DNA of 64,000 nucleotides, taken from Macrostomum hystrix (Eukaryota; Platyhelminthes; Macrostomidae). Of this stretch, positions 44,568-58,200 are shown one piece after another. Position numbers and translations under genes: made by a program. The first letter of the stretch is position 1. Every line of letters begins with the position of its first letter. The notes under the pieces are model-generated. The model was not told where the DNA came from and ran no database searches. It saw nothing but the letters and a program-made list of their open reading frames with translations. The stretch lies in assembly GCA_950097015.1 (NCBI GenBank), contig CATNEN010000001.1, positions 8,613,001 through 8,677,000 on the forward strand. Direction: 5' to 3'.

Positions 44568-44905
44568 GAGTTTGGGAAGATAGTTTGGGAAGGGGCGTTT
44601 AGGAAGGGGAGTTTGGGAAGGGGAGTTTGGGAAGGGGAGTTTGGGATGGGTAGTTTGGGATGGGGAGTTTGGGGAAGGGGAGTTTGGGAAGGGGCGTTTA
44701 GGAAGGGGAGTTTGGGAAGGGGAGTTTGGGAAGGGGAGTTTGGGAAGGGGAGTTTGGGAAGGGGAGTTTGGGAAGGGGAGTTTGGGAAGGGGAGTTTGGG
44801 AAGGGGAGTTTGGGAAGGGGAGTTTGGGAAGGGGAGTTTGGGAAGGGGAGTTTGGGAAGGGGAGTTTGGGAAGGGGAGTTTGGGAAGGGGAGTTTGGGAA
44901 GGAGT
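44568..44905. repeat. 14-bp G-rich minisatellite
   Basis: About 24 copies of GGGAAGGGGAGTTT, directly abutting the 24-bp array. Each unit has GGG and GGGG runs, so the plus strand could form G-quadruplexes and the minus strand i-motifs. Antisense ORFs (PSQTPLPKLPFPN type) are artefacts. Confidence 0.95.
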
Positions 44906-46222
44906 GTTATAAAAATTTTAATAATAATAATGATAATTGCAATAGTCTGCACTCAAATTGGTGACACAAATTATTAATGAAGCCATTACTTATGAGTCAT
45001 TGTGAGTCTATGAGAACTGACTGTCTATCTACTTCGGTAACACTGCAGCCATAGACAAAAGATACAAATTATTTCACTGCTATTAGAAATCGAACCCACG
45101 ACCTCCAATTTAAGTGATGAAAGTAAATGAAATGGAAATAATGGATAGACTAATAGAAATTTTATTTGCGTGAAAAAAACACAAATTTAAACAAGTTATG
45201 CAGTCGTCTGTTTAAAAAATAAATTTATTTGTCAGTAATAGTGAAATAGTCCGTATGTCATCAATATCTTTAAGCTAATTTGCAATTAGCTACAGTAATT
45301 AGTTTCTGAAACAAAATACCCCCATAAACCAATCAAACAGGAACAAAAACTTGGTTTAAAATATTATTATTGAGGCTACCTAGCACTAGAGGTTCTGAGG
45401 GCACATGGATACAGTCCATGGACTGTACAGATCTGTACACAACTATGTACCGTGCAATAGCACAGTGTAGATCCCTATTGAATAATGTCTGCTAATGTAA
45501 AATAACACTTAAAGTAAAAAATAGATGACACAATTATTGAATAAACATGGAAAAATAGACAATTGTCTTGGGTGGAGATAGGAAAATGGTAAGATTTGCG
45601 AGCCTACGAAAAGTTTGAGGAAAAATTTACGAAAGAAAAGAAATTAGCGGGTCGAAATAAAATTGACTCATTGAAAAACAAACTGCTCGGAACTCAAATC
45701 GAAAATGTTTAATAAACCTCGTGAGACAAAGGCACAGTTATACTTCAAGTAGTAAGCACAGTTTATTTGATCACGCGCTGAAGTGCTTGAAAAAAATTCA
45801 AAATAATTGTTGTCAGTTTTCTTGGTAAATAATATCTCTACTTGATTTAGCTAAATCAATTAATCAATCAGTAAAGCATTTGGCTTTAATAGAATTTCAT
45901 CTACGCGTTAAAATAGGTAGAAATGAGCATTTATTCTTAGTTTAAAGTGACACCAAAAATATATTCGTAAAATTGCTTATAAACTGAAATTCTAGAAAAT
46001 TTGCACTTCTAAATAATAACAATTACTAAAAACAATAAATAGACAATAAATTTTTATAAAATACAAAAACAACATTTCGAAATCCTTAACATCACAGATT
46101 AAAACAAGTTTCAGTTGAAATGTTATAAAAATAATTAATAAATTGGTCTCTGAATGAACAAATAAATTCATGCATATATCAGCTGCTGAAATTACAGGGT
46201 TTAAAAAAAACCTCTACGCCAG
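44906..46222. other. AT-rich region, only a SINE tail recognised
   Basis: Unique AT-rich sequence. A tRNA-like AAATCGAACCCACGACCTCC occurs at about 45087, possibly a SINE head in reverse. GAGGGCACATGG followed by the palindrome CAGTCCATGGACTG (45412-45425) is a family B tail remnant. The formin 3' UTR should occupy the right part, and AATAAA on the minus strand occurs near 45930. Confidence 0.4.
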
Positions 46223-49200
46223 TTACAGGTGGGCCATAGCCTTCACAGTCGCCATCTCCTCTTCTGTTAAGCCAATTAGTAGAGTTTTGTGACGCACTGC
46301 AAATTTTAATTAGTTTAATTATATTGACAATCATCTTAGCGAGACACGTCAAGCAAAAAATTGTTTGCAACTAATACACACGGCAAGATTTGGAAACAGT
46401 ACATCAGGGGTCGGCAAACTCCCGCCCGAGGGCCAGATGCGGCGCTCGAAGCTCCCAAATCCGGCTTACCTCCCCTTCCAACACCTACGGTATCCTGTCT
46501 TATCTTTCCGTGTCTCATCTCTCCCCTGTCTCGTCTCTCCCGCGTCTTATCTCTCCTGCGTCTCATCTCCCCTTCATCTCTTGTCTCATCTCTCCCCCGT
46601 CTCGTCTCTCCCGCGTCTCTTCTCTCTTGCGTTTCATCTCCCCGTCATCTCCTCTCTGTCTCATGTCTCCCCTGTCTCGTCTCTCCCACGTCTCATCTCT
46701 CCCGTGTCTCATCTCTCCCGTGTCTCATCGCTTCCGTGTCTCATCTCTCCCCTGTCTCATCTCTCACGTGTCTCATCTCTCCCCTGTCTCATCTCTCCAC
46801 TATCTGATATTTCTACAGTCAATACGGCCCACTGTCATCTTTTAGGTTCTCTCTTTGGCCCGCTAGATAATAAGTTTGACGACCCCTGCAATACATGCTA
46901 GGTTGATGATGACATTCGCATGAATATTAGAACCCAGAGTAGGTCGGGAGTTCGAATATCTTTCGAAGGGAAGAAATCTCTAACCTTTGAGCAAGATAAT
47001 TTATTCCCTACTGTTACCAGGGGGTCGTAGAAGGTCGGGGGTTCGATTCCTGAATCCACTGGAACAATTGGTGTGCATTAGCCAGACACTTAACTTTGCA
47101 TTGCTTCAGTTCGCCCCGGCTGTTAAATGGGTACCAGCATCAGCTGGGGCAATTGAGGGTTCATGTGGCATCCCCACAGTCCATGGACTGAACATAGTTA
47201 TAATTAAGTTTTTCTATCCTTAATTTCGCTTAAAAACTTCAAATCATGCAAAAGAAAGGTTCTGCAACGTCAGAGTTCGCACTCATGCCTAGCAACATTG
47301 TCTCGCATTGCATTCATTGTCTATGGTAAAATTCCCATTCTTACATTCAATTTGATTTACCACTGTTGCGACGATAAACAGCCGAGACATAGACTTAGAT
47401 AGATGTTGCGAAGTGGCATTTCTGCTGCTAAATAATACTACCTGACTAATTTTCTTTCAAGCAATCAATTCCTAATCCCTAAAGAAACATATTTACACGA
47501 GGGAAAATTTGACTGAGGTCTGTTGTAAAGCACTTTATATCATAAATCTAAAAGCTGCCTTTGTCTAGTTAGTTTGCGCCAATTGTGCGCTGAAAACTGT
47601 TTTCGATTCCTTGAAGAAAAGAAAAAAAGAAAAAATTATTTTAAATATCAATTTAAAGATAAAAGCACTTTTTAACGAATGAAAAAACTATGATTTCACA
47701 AAATCTGCCAATCTTTAACCGATCTGTCACTCTCCAACCCAGATCTGTCACTCTTTCACCCCAGATCTGTCACTCTCTCACCCCAGATCCGTCACTCTTT
47801 CACCCCAGATCTGTCACTCTCTCACCCCAGATCTGTCACTCTTTCACCCCAGATCTGTCACTCTGTCACCCCAGATCCGTCACTCTTTCACCCCAGATCC
47901 GTCACTCTGTCACCCCAGATCTGTCACTCTGTCACCCCAGATCCGTCACTCTTTCACCCCAGATCTGTCACTCTTTCACCCCAGATCTGTCACTCTGTCA
48001 CCCCAGATCCGTCACTCTTTCACCCCAGATCTGTCACTCTCTCACCCCAGATCTGTCACTCTGTCACCCCAGATCCGTCACTCTTTCACCCCAGATCCGT
48101 CACTCCCTCACCCCAGATCCGTCAGCCCAATATCCCAGTCCGCAACTCACAGGACTTTCTCTGATTCTTGGATTTTCTTCGCTCCTTCAGCGGCACAGCC
48201 GTTTTAGTTTGGAGCAAGCAGGCGTCCAGCATCTCTTCCTCATCCGGGGGAATGCTGCTACTCCGTCCGCCACCGCCGCCTGTGAGTGACACCTGGGAGC
48301 CAGTGCCTGCGGCCTTGGCTCTCGGTCCGCGAGTGCCGCTAACCACCGACGAATAATCCGAGCTAGATCGACGATGGGCGCTAAGTAGGACTTTCAGAGC
48401 GTCCTCCTCTTGCTGCTGCTGCTGCTGCTGCTGGAGGAGCTGCTGAGCTGCGACTGCTGGCGAAGGCCCCGACTTGCTACCGTGACGCCTCTGAAGAGAC
48501 AGAGTCGAACCCGGTGGAGCCTGCAGAGGCTGAGTTGTCGATGAAACCACCTCAGAGCCGTCCAGATCCACAATGAGTTTGCCTCGAGTTTCTCTACGCT
48601 TGGCGGCGTTCTGCTTCTTAGAAATCTGCTGCCGCACCTTCTCGCGCGTGGTGCGGTACTCCAGGGCGAAGTTGCTCAGCAGGTGCGTCACCTGGGATAG
48701 TTGGATGGCTAACTAATTAATCACTGATTGCGTCACGATAACGCATTCACAATTCTACAAATTATTCACCGAATACACTAATCAAGATTCACACACGAAG
48801 ATTACAGTAAGAATTTACACATTTGTGTATGGGCTCAATCATTGTTACACAACATTCACTCATTTCACACATTTCAGAAAGGATTCAAATTAATAATAGA
48901 TTAACGCATTTCACGAAGGATTCACACATTTCACAGAAAATTCCCAAATTTCACTATGGATTCACACATTTCACAGAAAATTCCCAAATTTCACTATGGA
49001 TTCACACATTTCACAGAAAATTCCCAAATTTCACTATGGATTCACACATTTCAGAGAAAATTCCCAAATTTCACTATGGATTCACAAAGTTCACAGAAAG
49101 TTCACACATTTCACAGAGCATTCACACATTTTACAGAGCATTCACACATTTCACAGAGCATTCACACATTTCACAGAGCATTCACACATTTTACAGAGCA

Positions 49201-52200
49201 TTCACACATTTCACAGAGCATTCACACATTTCACAGAGCATTCAAACATTTCACAGAAAATTCACACATTTCACAAAGGATTCACACATTTCACAGAGGA
49301 TACACACATTTCACAAAGGATTCACACATTTCACAGAGGATACACACATTTCACAAAGGATTCACACATTTCACAGAGGATACACACATTTCACAAAGGA
49401 TTCACACATTTCACAGAGGATTCACACATTCTACAAAGCATTCACACATTTCACAAAGGGTTCACACATTTCACAGAGGATTCACACATTCCACAAAGGA
49501 TTCACACATTCTACAAAGCATTCACACATTTCACAAAGGATTCACACATTCCACAGTGGATTCACACATTTCACAGAGGATTCACACATTCCACAAAGAA
49601 TTCACACATTCTACAAAGCATTCACACATTTCACAAAGGATTCACACATTCCACAAAGCATTCACACATTTCACAGAGGATTCACACATTCCACAAAGGA
49701 TTCACACATTCTACAAAGGATTCACACATTCCACAAAGGATTCACACATTCCACAAAGCATTCACACATTTCACAGAGGATTCACACATTCCACAAAGGA
49801 TTCACACACTCCAGTCACCCAAGTCCACAATATCAAACCCAGCTCACCTCGGTAACCTTGGCATCAATGATGCTAGCAGGTGAGACGCCAAGAAACAGCA
49901 GCAGCTTCCTGAACCTGTTCATCACCCGGTCGCGCACAATCTTCATAGCGACGATTCGGGACGCGGCGTCGCGCAGAAAAGTTTCCAGCCTTCGACGCAG
50001 ATCCTGGTTGAAATCGGCGTGCTTACACAGCGCCTTGTGATGCTCGAAGCCGGACATGCAATCGCGTTCTAGACGATCCAGTCTAGAAAGAACTTCATCC
50101 CAGTCGAGTTTTGAGCATCTGGTGACAGCGCCGAGCTCGGAGTACAAGTCGCCGCTAGTTGGAAATTGGTCCTGCACCATGTGACACACGTGATGCAACA
50201 AGGTGTGCTTATGTACAGTATCCCGAACTTCCGGCACTTTGGCCAAGTACTCGAGGTGGAAGCCGCGAGCTGTTGAATCGTTCAGAAAGTTGCCCAGAGC
50301 TACGATCACAGAGAATACACAGCGAAGGGTCTCGCATTGACGAACCTCCTGAAAGTGGCAAGAACTAGTTAAAGTAGCTGCAAAAGACGAAAGAGAAAAA
50401 TATAAATTGTAAATTAGACAAAATACAACTAAGAAAAGATAAAAGATATAACAAAGAAAGTAGACAAGATATACCTAAGAAAGTAGACTAAATATGACTA
50501 AGAAAGTAGACAAGATATAACTAGGAAAGTAGACAAGATATAACACTAAGAAAGTAGACAAGATGTAACTAGGAAAGTAGACAAGATATAACTTGGAAAG
50601 TAGACAAGATATAACTAAGAAAGTAGACAAGATATAACTAAGAAAGTAGATAAGATATAACTAGGAAAGTAGACAAGATATAACTAGGAAAAGTAGACAA
50701 GACATAACTAGGAAAAGTAGACAAGATATAACTAAGAAAGTAGACAAGATATATCTTGGAAAGTAGACAAGATATAACACTAAGAAAGTAGACAAGATAT
50801 AACTAGGAAAGTAGACAAGATATAACACTAAGAAAGTAGACAAGATATAACACTAAGAAAGTAGACAAGATATAACTAAGAAAGTAGACAAGACATAACT
50901 AGGAAAAGTAGACAAGATATAACACTAAGAAAGTAGACAAGATATAACACTAAGAAAGTAGACAAGATATAACACTAAGAAAGTAGACAAGATATAGCTA
51001 AGAAAGTAGACAAGATATAACTAGGAAAGTTGACAAGATATAACACTAAGAAAGTAGACAAGATATAACACTAAGAAAGTAGACAAGATATAACTAGGAA
51101 AGTAGACAAGATATATCTTGGAAAGTAGACAAGATATAACACTAAGAAAGTAGACACGATATAACTAGGAAAGTTGACAAGATATAACACTAAGAAAGTA
51201 GACAAGATATAACTAAGAAAGTAGACAAGATATGACTAAGAAAGTAGACAAGATATAACTTGATAAGTAGACAAGATATAACTAGGAAAGTAGACAAGAT
51301 ATAACACTAAGAAAGTAGACAAGATATAACTAGGAAAGTAGACAAGATATAACTAAGAAAGTAGACAAGATATAACACTAAGAAAGTAGACAAGATATAA
51401 CTAGGAAAGTAGACAAGATATAACTAAGAAAGTAGACAAGATATATCTTGGAAAGTAGACAAGATATAACACTAAGAAAGTAGACAAGATATAACTAGGA
51501 AAGTAGACAAGATATAACACTAAGAAAGTAGACAAGATATAACTAGGAAAGTAGACAAGATATAACACTAAGAAAGTAGACAAGATATAACTAAGAAAGT
51601 AGACAAGATTTAACTTGGAAAGTAGACAAGATATATCTTGGAAAGTAGACAAGATATATCTTGGAAAGTAGACAAGATATATCTTGGAAAGTAGACAAGA
51701 TATATCTTGGAGAGTAGACAAGATATATCTTGGAGAGTAGACAAGATGTAACTAGAAAATTAGACAGGATATAACTAAAAAAGTTGACAAGAATATTGTC
51801 AAGAAAAGCAGTCTAGAAAATTTTCCCAGCTTGACTGACTTTAAGAGTTTAAGACATTTTAAAATGGCGCCAGAATTTCACGCACGTTAATGGCCAATTT
51901 CAAATCGTTCAAAGCGTCAGTGATCTCAGTCTCGATGGCTTCGTATTCGAGGCGAAATAGCCAGAGCTGCAATCGGGCACGCAGTTCGCTGATTGAGGAC
52001 AGAGTGAGTAGGAACTGCTCAGCGTTGCCTAGCGGAGTGTCCGGGTCGCTTATCTGAGCTTCAACGATTGCTTCCTTCTCTTCCTCGGTAGGCAGCATGG
52101 AGTACAGCAGCTTCTGAAGGTTTAGAGCAGGGACTAATGTTTTATTCAGGTGTACGCTATTGCTGCGATTCTAGGTGCAATTCCTGCTGCGATTCTAGCT

Positions 52201-55200
52201 AGGATTGCAACTGCCATTTTAGTTACCATTCTTGCTACGATTCCTGCTGCCATTCTAGCTACGATTCCTGCTGCGATTCTAGCTACGATTCCTACTACCA
52301 TTCTAGCTGCCATTCTAGCTACGATTCCTGCTGCCATTCTAGCTACGATTCCTGCTGCCATTCTAGCTACGATTCCTGCTGCCATTCTAAATACGATTCC
52401 TGCTGCCATTCTAGCTACGATTCCTGCTGCCATTCTAGCTACGATTCCTGCTGCCATTCTAGCTACGATTCCTGCTGCCATTCTAGCTACGATTCCTGCT
52501 GCCATTCTAGCTACGATTCCTGCTGCCATTCTAGCTACGATTCCTGCTGCCATTCTAGCTACGATTCCTGCTGCCATTCTAGCTACGATTGCTGCTGCCC
52601 TTCTAGCTACGATTCCTGCTGCCATTCTAACTACGATTCCTGCTGCCATTCTAGCTACGATTCCTGCTGCCATTCTAGCTACGATTCCTGCTGCCATTCT
52701 AGCTACGATTCCTGCTGCCATTCTAGCTACGATTCCAGCTGCCATTGTAGCTACGATTCTAGCTGCCATTCTAGCTACGATTCCAGCTGCCATTCTAGCT
52801 ACGATTCCAGCTGCCATTCTAGCTACGATTCCTGCTGCCATTCTAAATACGATTCCTGCTGCCATTCTAGCTACGATTGCTGCTGCCCTTCTAGCTACGA
52901 TTTCTGCTGCCATTCTAGCTACGATTCCTTCTGCCATTCTAGCTACGATTCCTGCTGCCATTCTAGCTACGATTCCTGCTGCCATTCTAGCTACGATTCC
53001 TGCTGCCATTCTAGCTACGATTCCAGCTGCCATTGTAGCTACGATTCTAGCTGCCATTCTAGCTACGATTCCAGCTGCCATTCTAGCTACGATTCCAGCT
53101 GCCATTCTAGCTACGATTCCTGCTGCCATTCTAAATACGATTCCTGCTGCCATTCTAGCTACGATTGCTGCTGCCCTTCTAGCTACGATTTCTGCTGCCA
53201 TTCTAGCTACGATTCCTTCTGCCATTCTAGCTACGATTCCTGCTGCCATTCTAGCTACGATTCCTGCTGCCATTCTAGCTACGATTCCTGCTGCCATTCT
53301 AGCTACGATTCCTGCTGCCATTCTAGCTACGATTCCTGCTGCCATTCTAGCTACGATTCCTGCTGCCATTCTAGCTACGATTCCTGCTGCCATTCTAGCT
53401 ACGATTGCTGCTGCCCTTCTAGCTACGATTCCTGCTGCCATTCTAACTACGATTCCTGCTGCCATTCTAGCTACGATTCCTGCTGCCATTCTAGCTACGA
53501 TTCCTGCTGCCATTCTAGCTACGATTCCTGCTGCCATTCTAGCTACGATTCCAGCTGCCATTGTAGCTACGATTCTAGCTGCCATTCTAGCTACGATTCC
53601 AGCTGCCATTCTAGCTACGATTCCAGCTGCCATTCTAGCTACGATTCCTGCTGCCATTCTAAATACGATTCCTGCTGCCATTCTAGCTACGATTGCTGCT
53701 GCCCTTCTAGCTACGATTTCTGCTGCCATTCTAGCTACGATTCCTTCTGCCATTCTAGCTACGATTCCTGCTGCCATTCTAGCTACGATTCCTGCTGCTA
53801 TTCTAGCTAAGATTCCTGCTGCCATTTTAGCTACGATTCCTGCTGCCATTCTAGCTACGATTCCTGCTGCCATTCTAACTACGATTCCTGCTGCCATTCT
53901 AGCTACGATTCCTGCTGCCATTCTAGCTACGATTCCTGCTGCCATTCTAGCTACGATTCCAGCTGCCATTCTAGCTACGATTCTAGCTGCCATTCTAGCT
54001 ACGATTCCTGCTGCCATTCTAGCTACGATTCCTGCTGCCATTCTAGCTACGATTCCTGCTGCCATTCTAGCTACGATTCCTGCTGCCATTCTAGCTACGA
54101 TTTCTGCTGCCATTCTAGCTACGATTCCTTCTGCCATTCTAGCTACGATTCCTGCTGCCATTCTAGCTACGATTCCTGCTGCCATTCTAGCTACGATTCC
54201 TGCTGCCATTCTAGCTACGATTCCTGCTGCCATTCTAGCTACGATTCCTGCTGCCATTCTAGCTACGATTCCTGCTGCCATTCTAGCTACGATTCCTGCT
54301 GCCATTCTAGCTACGATTGCTGCTGCCCTTCTAGCTACGATTCCTGCTGCCATTCTAACTACGATTCCTGCTGCCATTCTAGCTACGATTCCTGCTGCCA
54401 TTCTAGCTACGATTCCTGCTGCCATTCTAGCTACGATTCCTGCTGCCATTCTAGCTACGATTCCAGCTGCCATTGTAGCTACGATTCTAGCTGCCATTCT
54501 AGCTACGATTCCAGCTGCCATTCTAGCTACGATTCCAGCTGCCATTCTAGCTACGATTCCTGCTGCCATTCTAAATACGATTCCTGCTGCCATTCTAGCT
54601 ACGATTGCTGCTGCCCTTCTAGCTACGATTTCTGCTGCCATTCTAGCTACGATTCCTTCTGCCATTCTAGCTACGATTCCTGCTGCCATTCTAGCTACGA
54701 TTCCTGCTGCTATTCTAGCTAAGATTCCTGCTGCCATTTTAGCTACGATTCCTGCTGCCATTCTAGCTACGATTCCTGCTGCCATTCTAACTACGATTCC
54801 TGCTGCCATTCTAGCTACGATTCCTGCTGCCATTCTAGCTACGATTCCTGCTGCCATTCTAGCTACGATTCCAGCTGCCATTCTAGCTACGATTCTAGCT
54901 GCCATTCTAGCTACGATTCCTGCTGCCATTCTAGCTACGATTCCTGCTGCCATTCTAGCTACGATTCCTGCTGCCATTCTAGCTACGATTCCTGCTGCCA
55001 TTCTAGCTTCGATTCTAGCTGCCATTCTAGCTACGATTCCTGCTGCCATTCTAGCTACGATTCCTGCTGCCATTCTAGCTACGATTCCTGCTGCCATTCT
55101 AGCTTCGATTCTAGCTGCCATTCTAGCTACGATTCCTGCTGCCATTCTAGCTACGATTCCTGCTGCCATTCTAGCTTCGATTCTAGCTGCCATTCTAGCT

Positions 55201-58200
55201 ACGATTCCTGCTGCCATTCTAGCTTCGATTCTAGCTGCCATTCTAACTACGATTCCTGCTGCCCTTCTAGCTTCGATTCTAGCTGCCATTCTAGCTACGA
55301 TTCCTGCTGCCATTCTAACTACGATTCCTGCTGCCATTCTAGCTGCCATTCTAGTTACGATTCCTGCTGCCCTTCTAGCTACGATCCAGCTGCCATTCTA
55401 GCTACGATTCCTGCTGCCATTCTAGCTACGATTCCTGCTGCCATTCTAGCTTCGATTCTAGCTGCCATTCTAGCTTCGATTCTAGCTGCCATTCTAGCTA
55501 CGATTCCTGCTGCCATTCTAGCTACGATTCCTGCTGCCATTCTAGCTACGATCCAGCTGCCATTCTAGCTACGATTCCTGCTGCCATTCTAGCTACGATT
55601 CCTGCTGCCATTCTAGCTACGATTCCTGCTGCCATTCTAGCTTCGATTCTAGCTGCCATTCTAGCTTCGATTCTAGCTGCCATTCTAGCTACGATTCCTG
55701 CTGCCATTCTAGCTACGATTCCTGCTGCCATTCTAACTATGATTCCTGCTGCCATTCTAGCTTCGATTCTAGCTGCCATTCTAGCTACGATTCCTGCTGC
55801 CATTCTAGCTACGATTCCTGCTGCCATTTTAACTACGATTCATGCTACCCTTCTAGCTTCGATTCTAGCTGCCATTCTAGCTACGATTCCTGCTGCCATT
55901 CTAACTACGATTCCTGCTGCCATTCTAGCTGCCATTCTAGTTACGATTCCTGCTGCCATTCTAGCTACGATCCAGCTGCCATTCTAGCTACGATTCCTGC
56001 TGCCATTCTAGCTACGATTCCTGCTGCCATTCTAGCTACGATTCCTGCTGCCATTCTAGCTTCGATTCTAGCTGCCAATCTAGCTTCGATTCTAGCTGCC
56101 ATTCTAGCTACGATTCCTGCTGCCATTCTAACTACGATTCCTGCTGCCCTTCTAGCTTCGATTCTAGCTGCCATTCTAGCTACGATTCCTGCTGCCATTC
56201 TAGCTTCGATTCTAGCTGCCATTCTAGCTACGATTCCTGCTGCCATTCTAACTACGATTCCTGCTGCCATTCTAGCTTCGATTCTAGCTGCCATTCTAGC
56301 TACGATTCCTGCTGCCATTCTAACTACGATTCCTGCTGCCATTCTAGCTTCGATTCCAGCTGCCATTCTAGCTACGATTCCTGCTGCCATTCTAGCTTCG
56401 ATTCTAGCTGCCATTCTAGCTACGATTCCTGCTGCCATTCTAACTACGATTCCTGCTGCCATTCTAGCTTCGATTCTAGCTGCCATTCTAGCTACGATTC
56501 CTGCTGCCATTCTAACTACGATTCCTGCTGCCATTCTAGCTTCGATTCTAGCTGCCATTCTAGCTACGATTCCTGCTGCCATTCTAGCTACGATTCCTGC
56601 TGCCATTCTAACTATGATTCCTGCTGCCATTCTAGCTTCGATTCTAGCTGCCATTCTAGCTACGATTCCTGCTGCCATTCTAGCTACGATTCCTGCTGCC
56701 ATTCTAGCTACGATTCCTGCTGCCATTCTAACTACGATTCCTGCTGCCCTTCTAGCTTCGATTCTAGCTGCCATTCTAGCTACGATTCCTGCTGCCATTC
56801 TAACTACGATTCCTGCTGCCATTCTAGCTACGATTCCTGCTGCCATTCTAGCTACGATTCCTGCTGCCATTCTAGCTTCGATTCTAGCTGCCATTCTAGC
56901 TACGATTCCAGCTGCCATTCTAGCTACGATTCCTGCTGCCATTCTAGCTACGATTCCTGTTGCCATTCTATCTACGATTCCCGCTGCCATTCTAGCTTCG
57001 ATTCTAGCTACGATTCCTGCTACCATTCTAGCTACGATTCCAGCTGCCATTCTAGCTACGATTCCAGCTGCCATTCTAGCTAAGATTCAAACTGCAGTTC
57101 TAGTTTTGTCTTGTTATACTGTATAAAGCAACACATTAAAATCGAATGGCAAACCTCAATGCCCTCTTTATTAATGACTGAGCTGTCCATATTGACGATG
57201 GCCACTTTGATAGTGCGCGGCGGAGGCAGGACAGTCATGCCGATGTTGATGGCGTTGGAACGCTTCGGATCCAAGATTAGAATCTCTTTTCGGCTTGTCG
57301 CTTCGGCCTTCTACAAATTGAATTAATTTTGAAGAAAACAATCTTGATTTACACTACTTAAAGTAGAAATGTCAGAGCTTTTTGTTACAAAGGGTTAGAC
57401 GGTGAAACACCGGAATAGATGAATTTTTCCGAGGTTAACGAAATTATTTCTTGTCGGTTTTCTTAATTATTACTGACTTTGTAGCGAATTAAGCAAGCCC
57501 AAGCAAAAAAATATATAATTTATCTGTAATACGACCAGCGCTTGTCATGGTAAATTTATCTATCAGATTTAAGTCAAACTTTAAAAAATGTAAACCATAT
57601 TACTAAATAAATTACAGATAAGTACAAGTATTTAATGTTAAACAAGCACGCAAGCATCACATAGAAAATTAGTACAGAAAATATTTTAACCAGCCGATTA
57701 AATTAGAAATTTTCCACTTGAAATAAAAAAGAAAATATGACAAAGTATTTATACTTACAATTTCCTAAAAAATCAAAGAAAACAATCAAATACAATTTGG
57801 GTAAGTGGTATTAAGTGTCTGTTATTTAAGCAAAAGGATAGTTGAAAGAAACGCAAACACAAGAATTCTCGCAACGTAACATAGAAACAGGTGAAAAAGT
57901 CGGTTATTTTTTAGATTTTTTAATAATAGGATAAATTTAACGGTTGACGAACTGTCATTACGAAAGAAAAAATGTATTTAGGAAGAAAAATTAGGATAAA
58001 GCATTATATATTTGCAGTTATTTTCTCGAAAACTATGTAAATTCTGCGTAATAACTAGACTACTTTTTGAAAAAAAACTAACAGTAGTGTGTAGTTTTTT
58101 ATTTTACATTTTTAATCTAAAAAATGCTGACTAAATCAAAAGTGACGAATGACTAGTCGAAAAAAGATAGCTCTTTAAAAAAGGGAAGTTTTGAAATGAC

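Noticed and set aside
46179-46370. 63-codon ORF resembling a Cys/Trp-rich extracellular module (STNWLNRRGDGDCEGYG)
   Set aside because: The same DNA in another frame matches the splice phase required by the upstream formin donor and gives a short terminal exon, which I prefer.
28775-47060. Possible true tRNA genes from GGTTCGATTCC-type B boxes
   Set aside because: No acceptor-stem pairing or anticodon arm could be formed. All are heads of dispersed SINE copies.
48823-50040. 405-, 299- and 295-codon ORFs rich in HISQRIHTFHK
   Set aside because: 20-bp repeat read in three frames, within a formin intron and running antisense into a formin exon.
52146-55401. ORFs of 1083 (+) and 1067 (-) codons reading AAILATIP and AAGIVARM repeats
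   Set aside because: Both strands of the same 24-bp array are open because the unit has no stop in these frames. The array sits inside a well-supported formin intron.
3731-57100. CRISPR-like appearance of regular repeats
   Set aside because: Units are contiguous with no unique spacers, and the window is eukaryotic.
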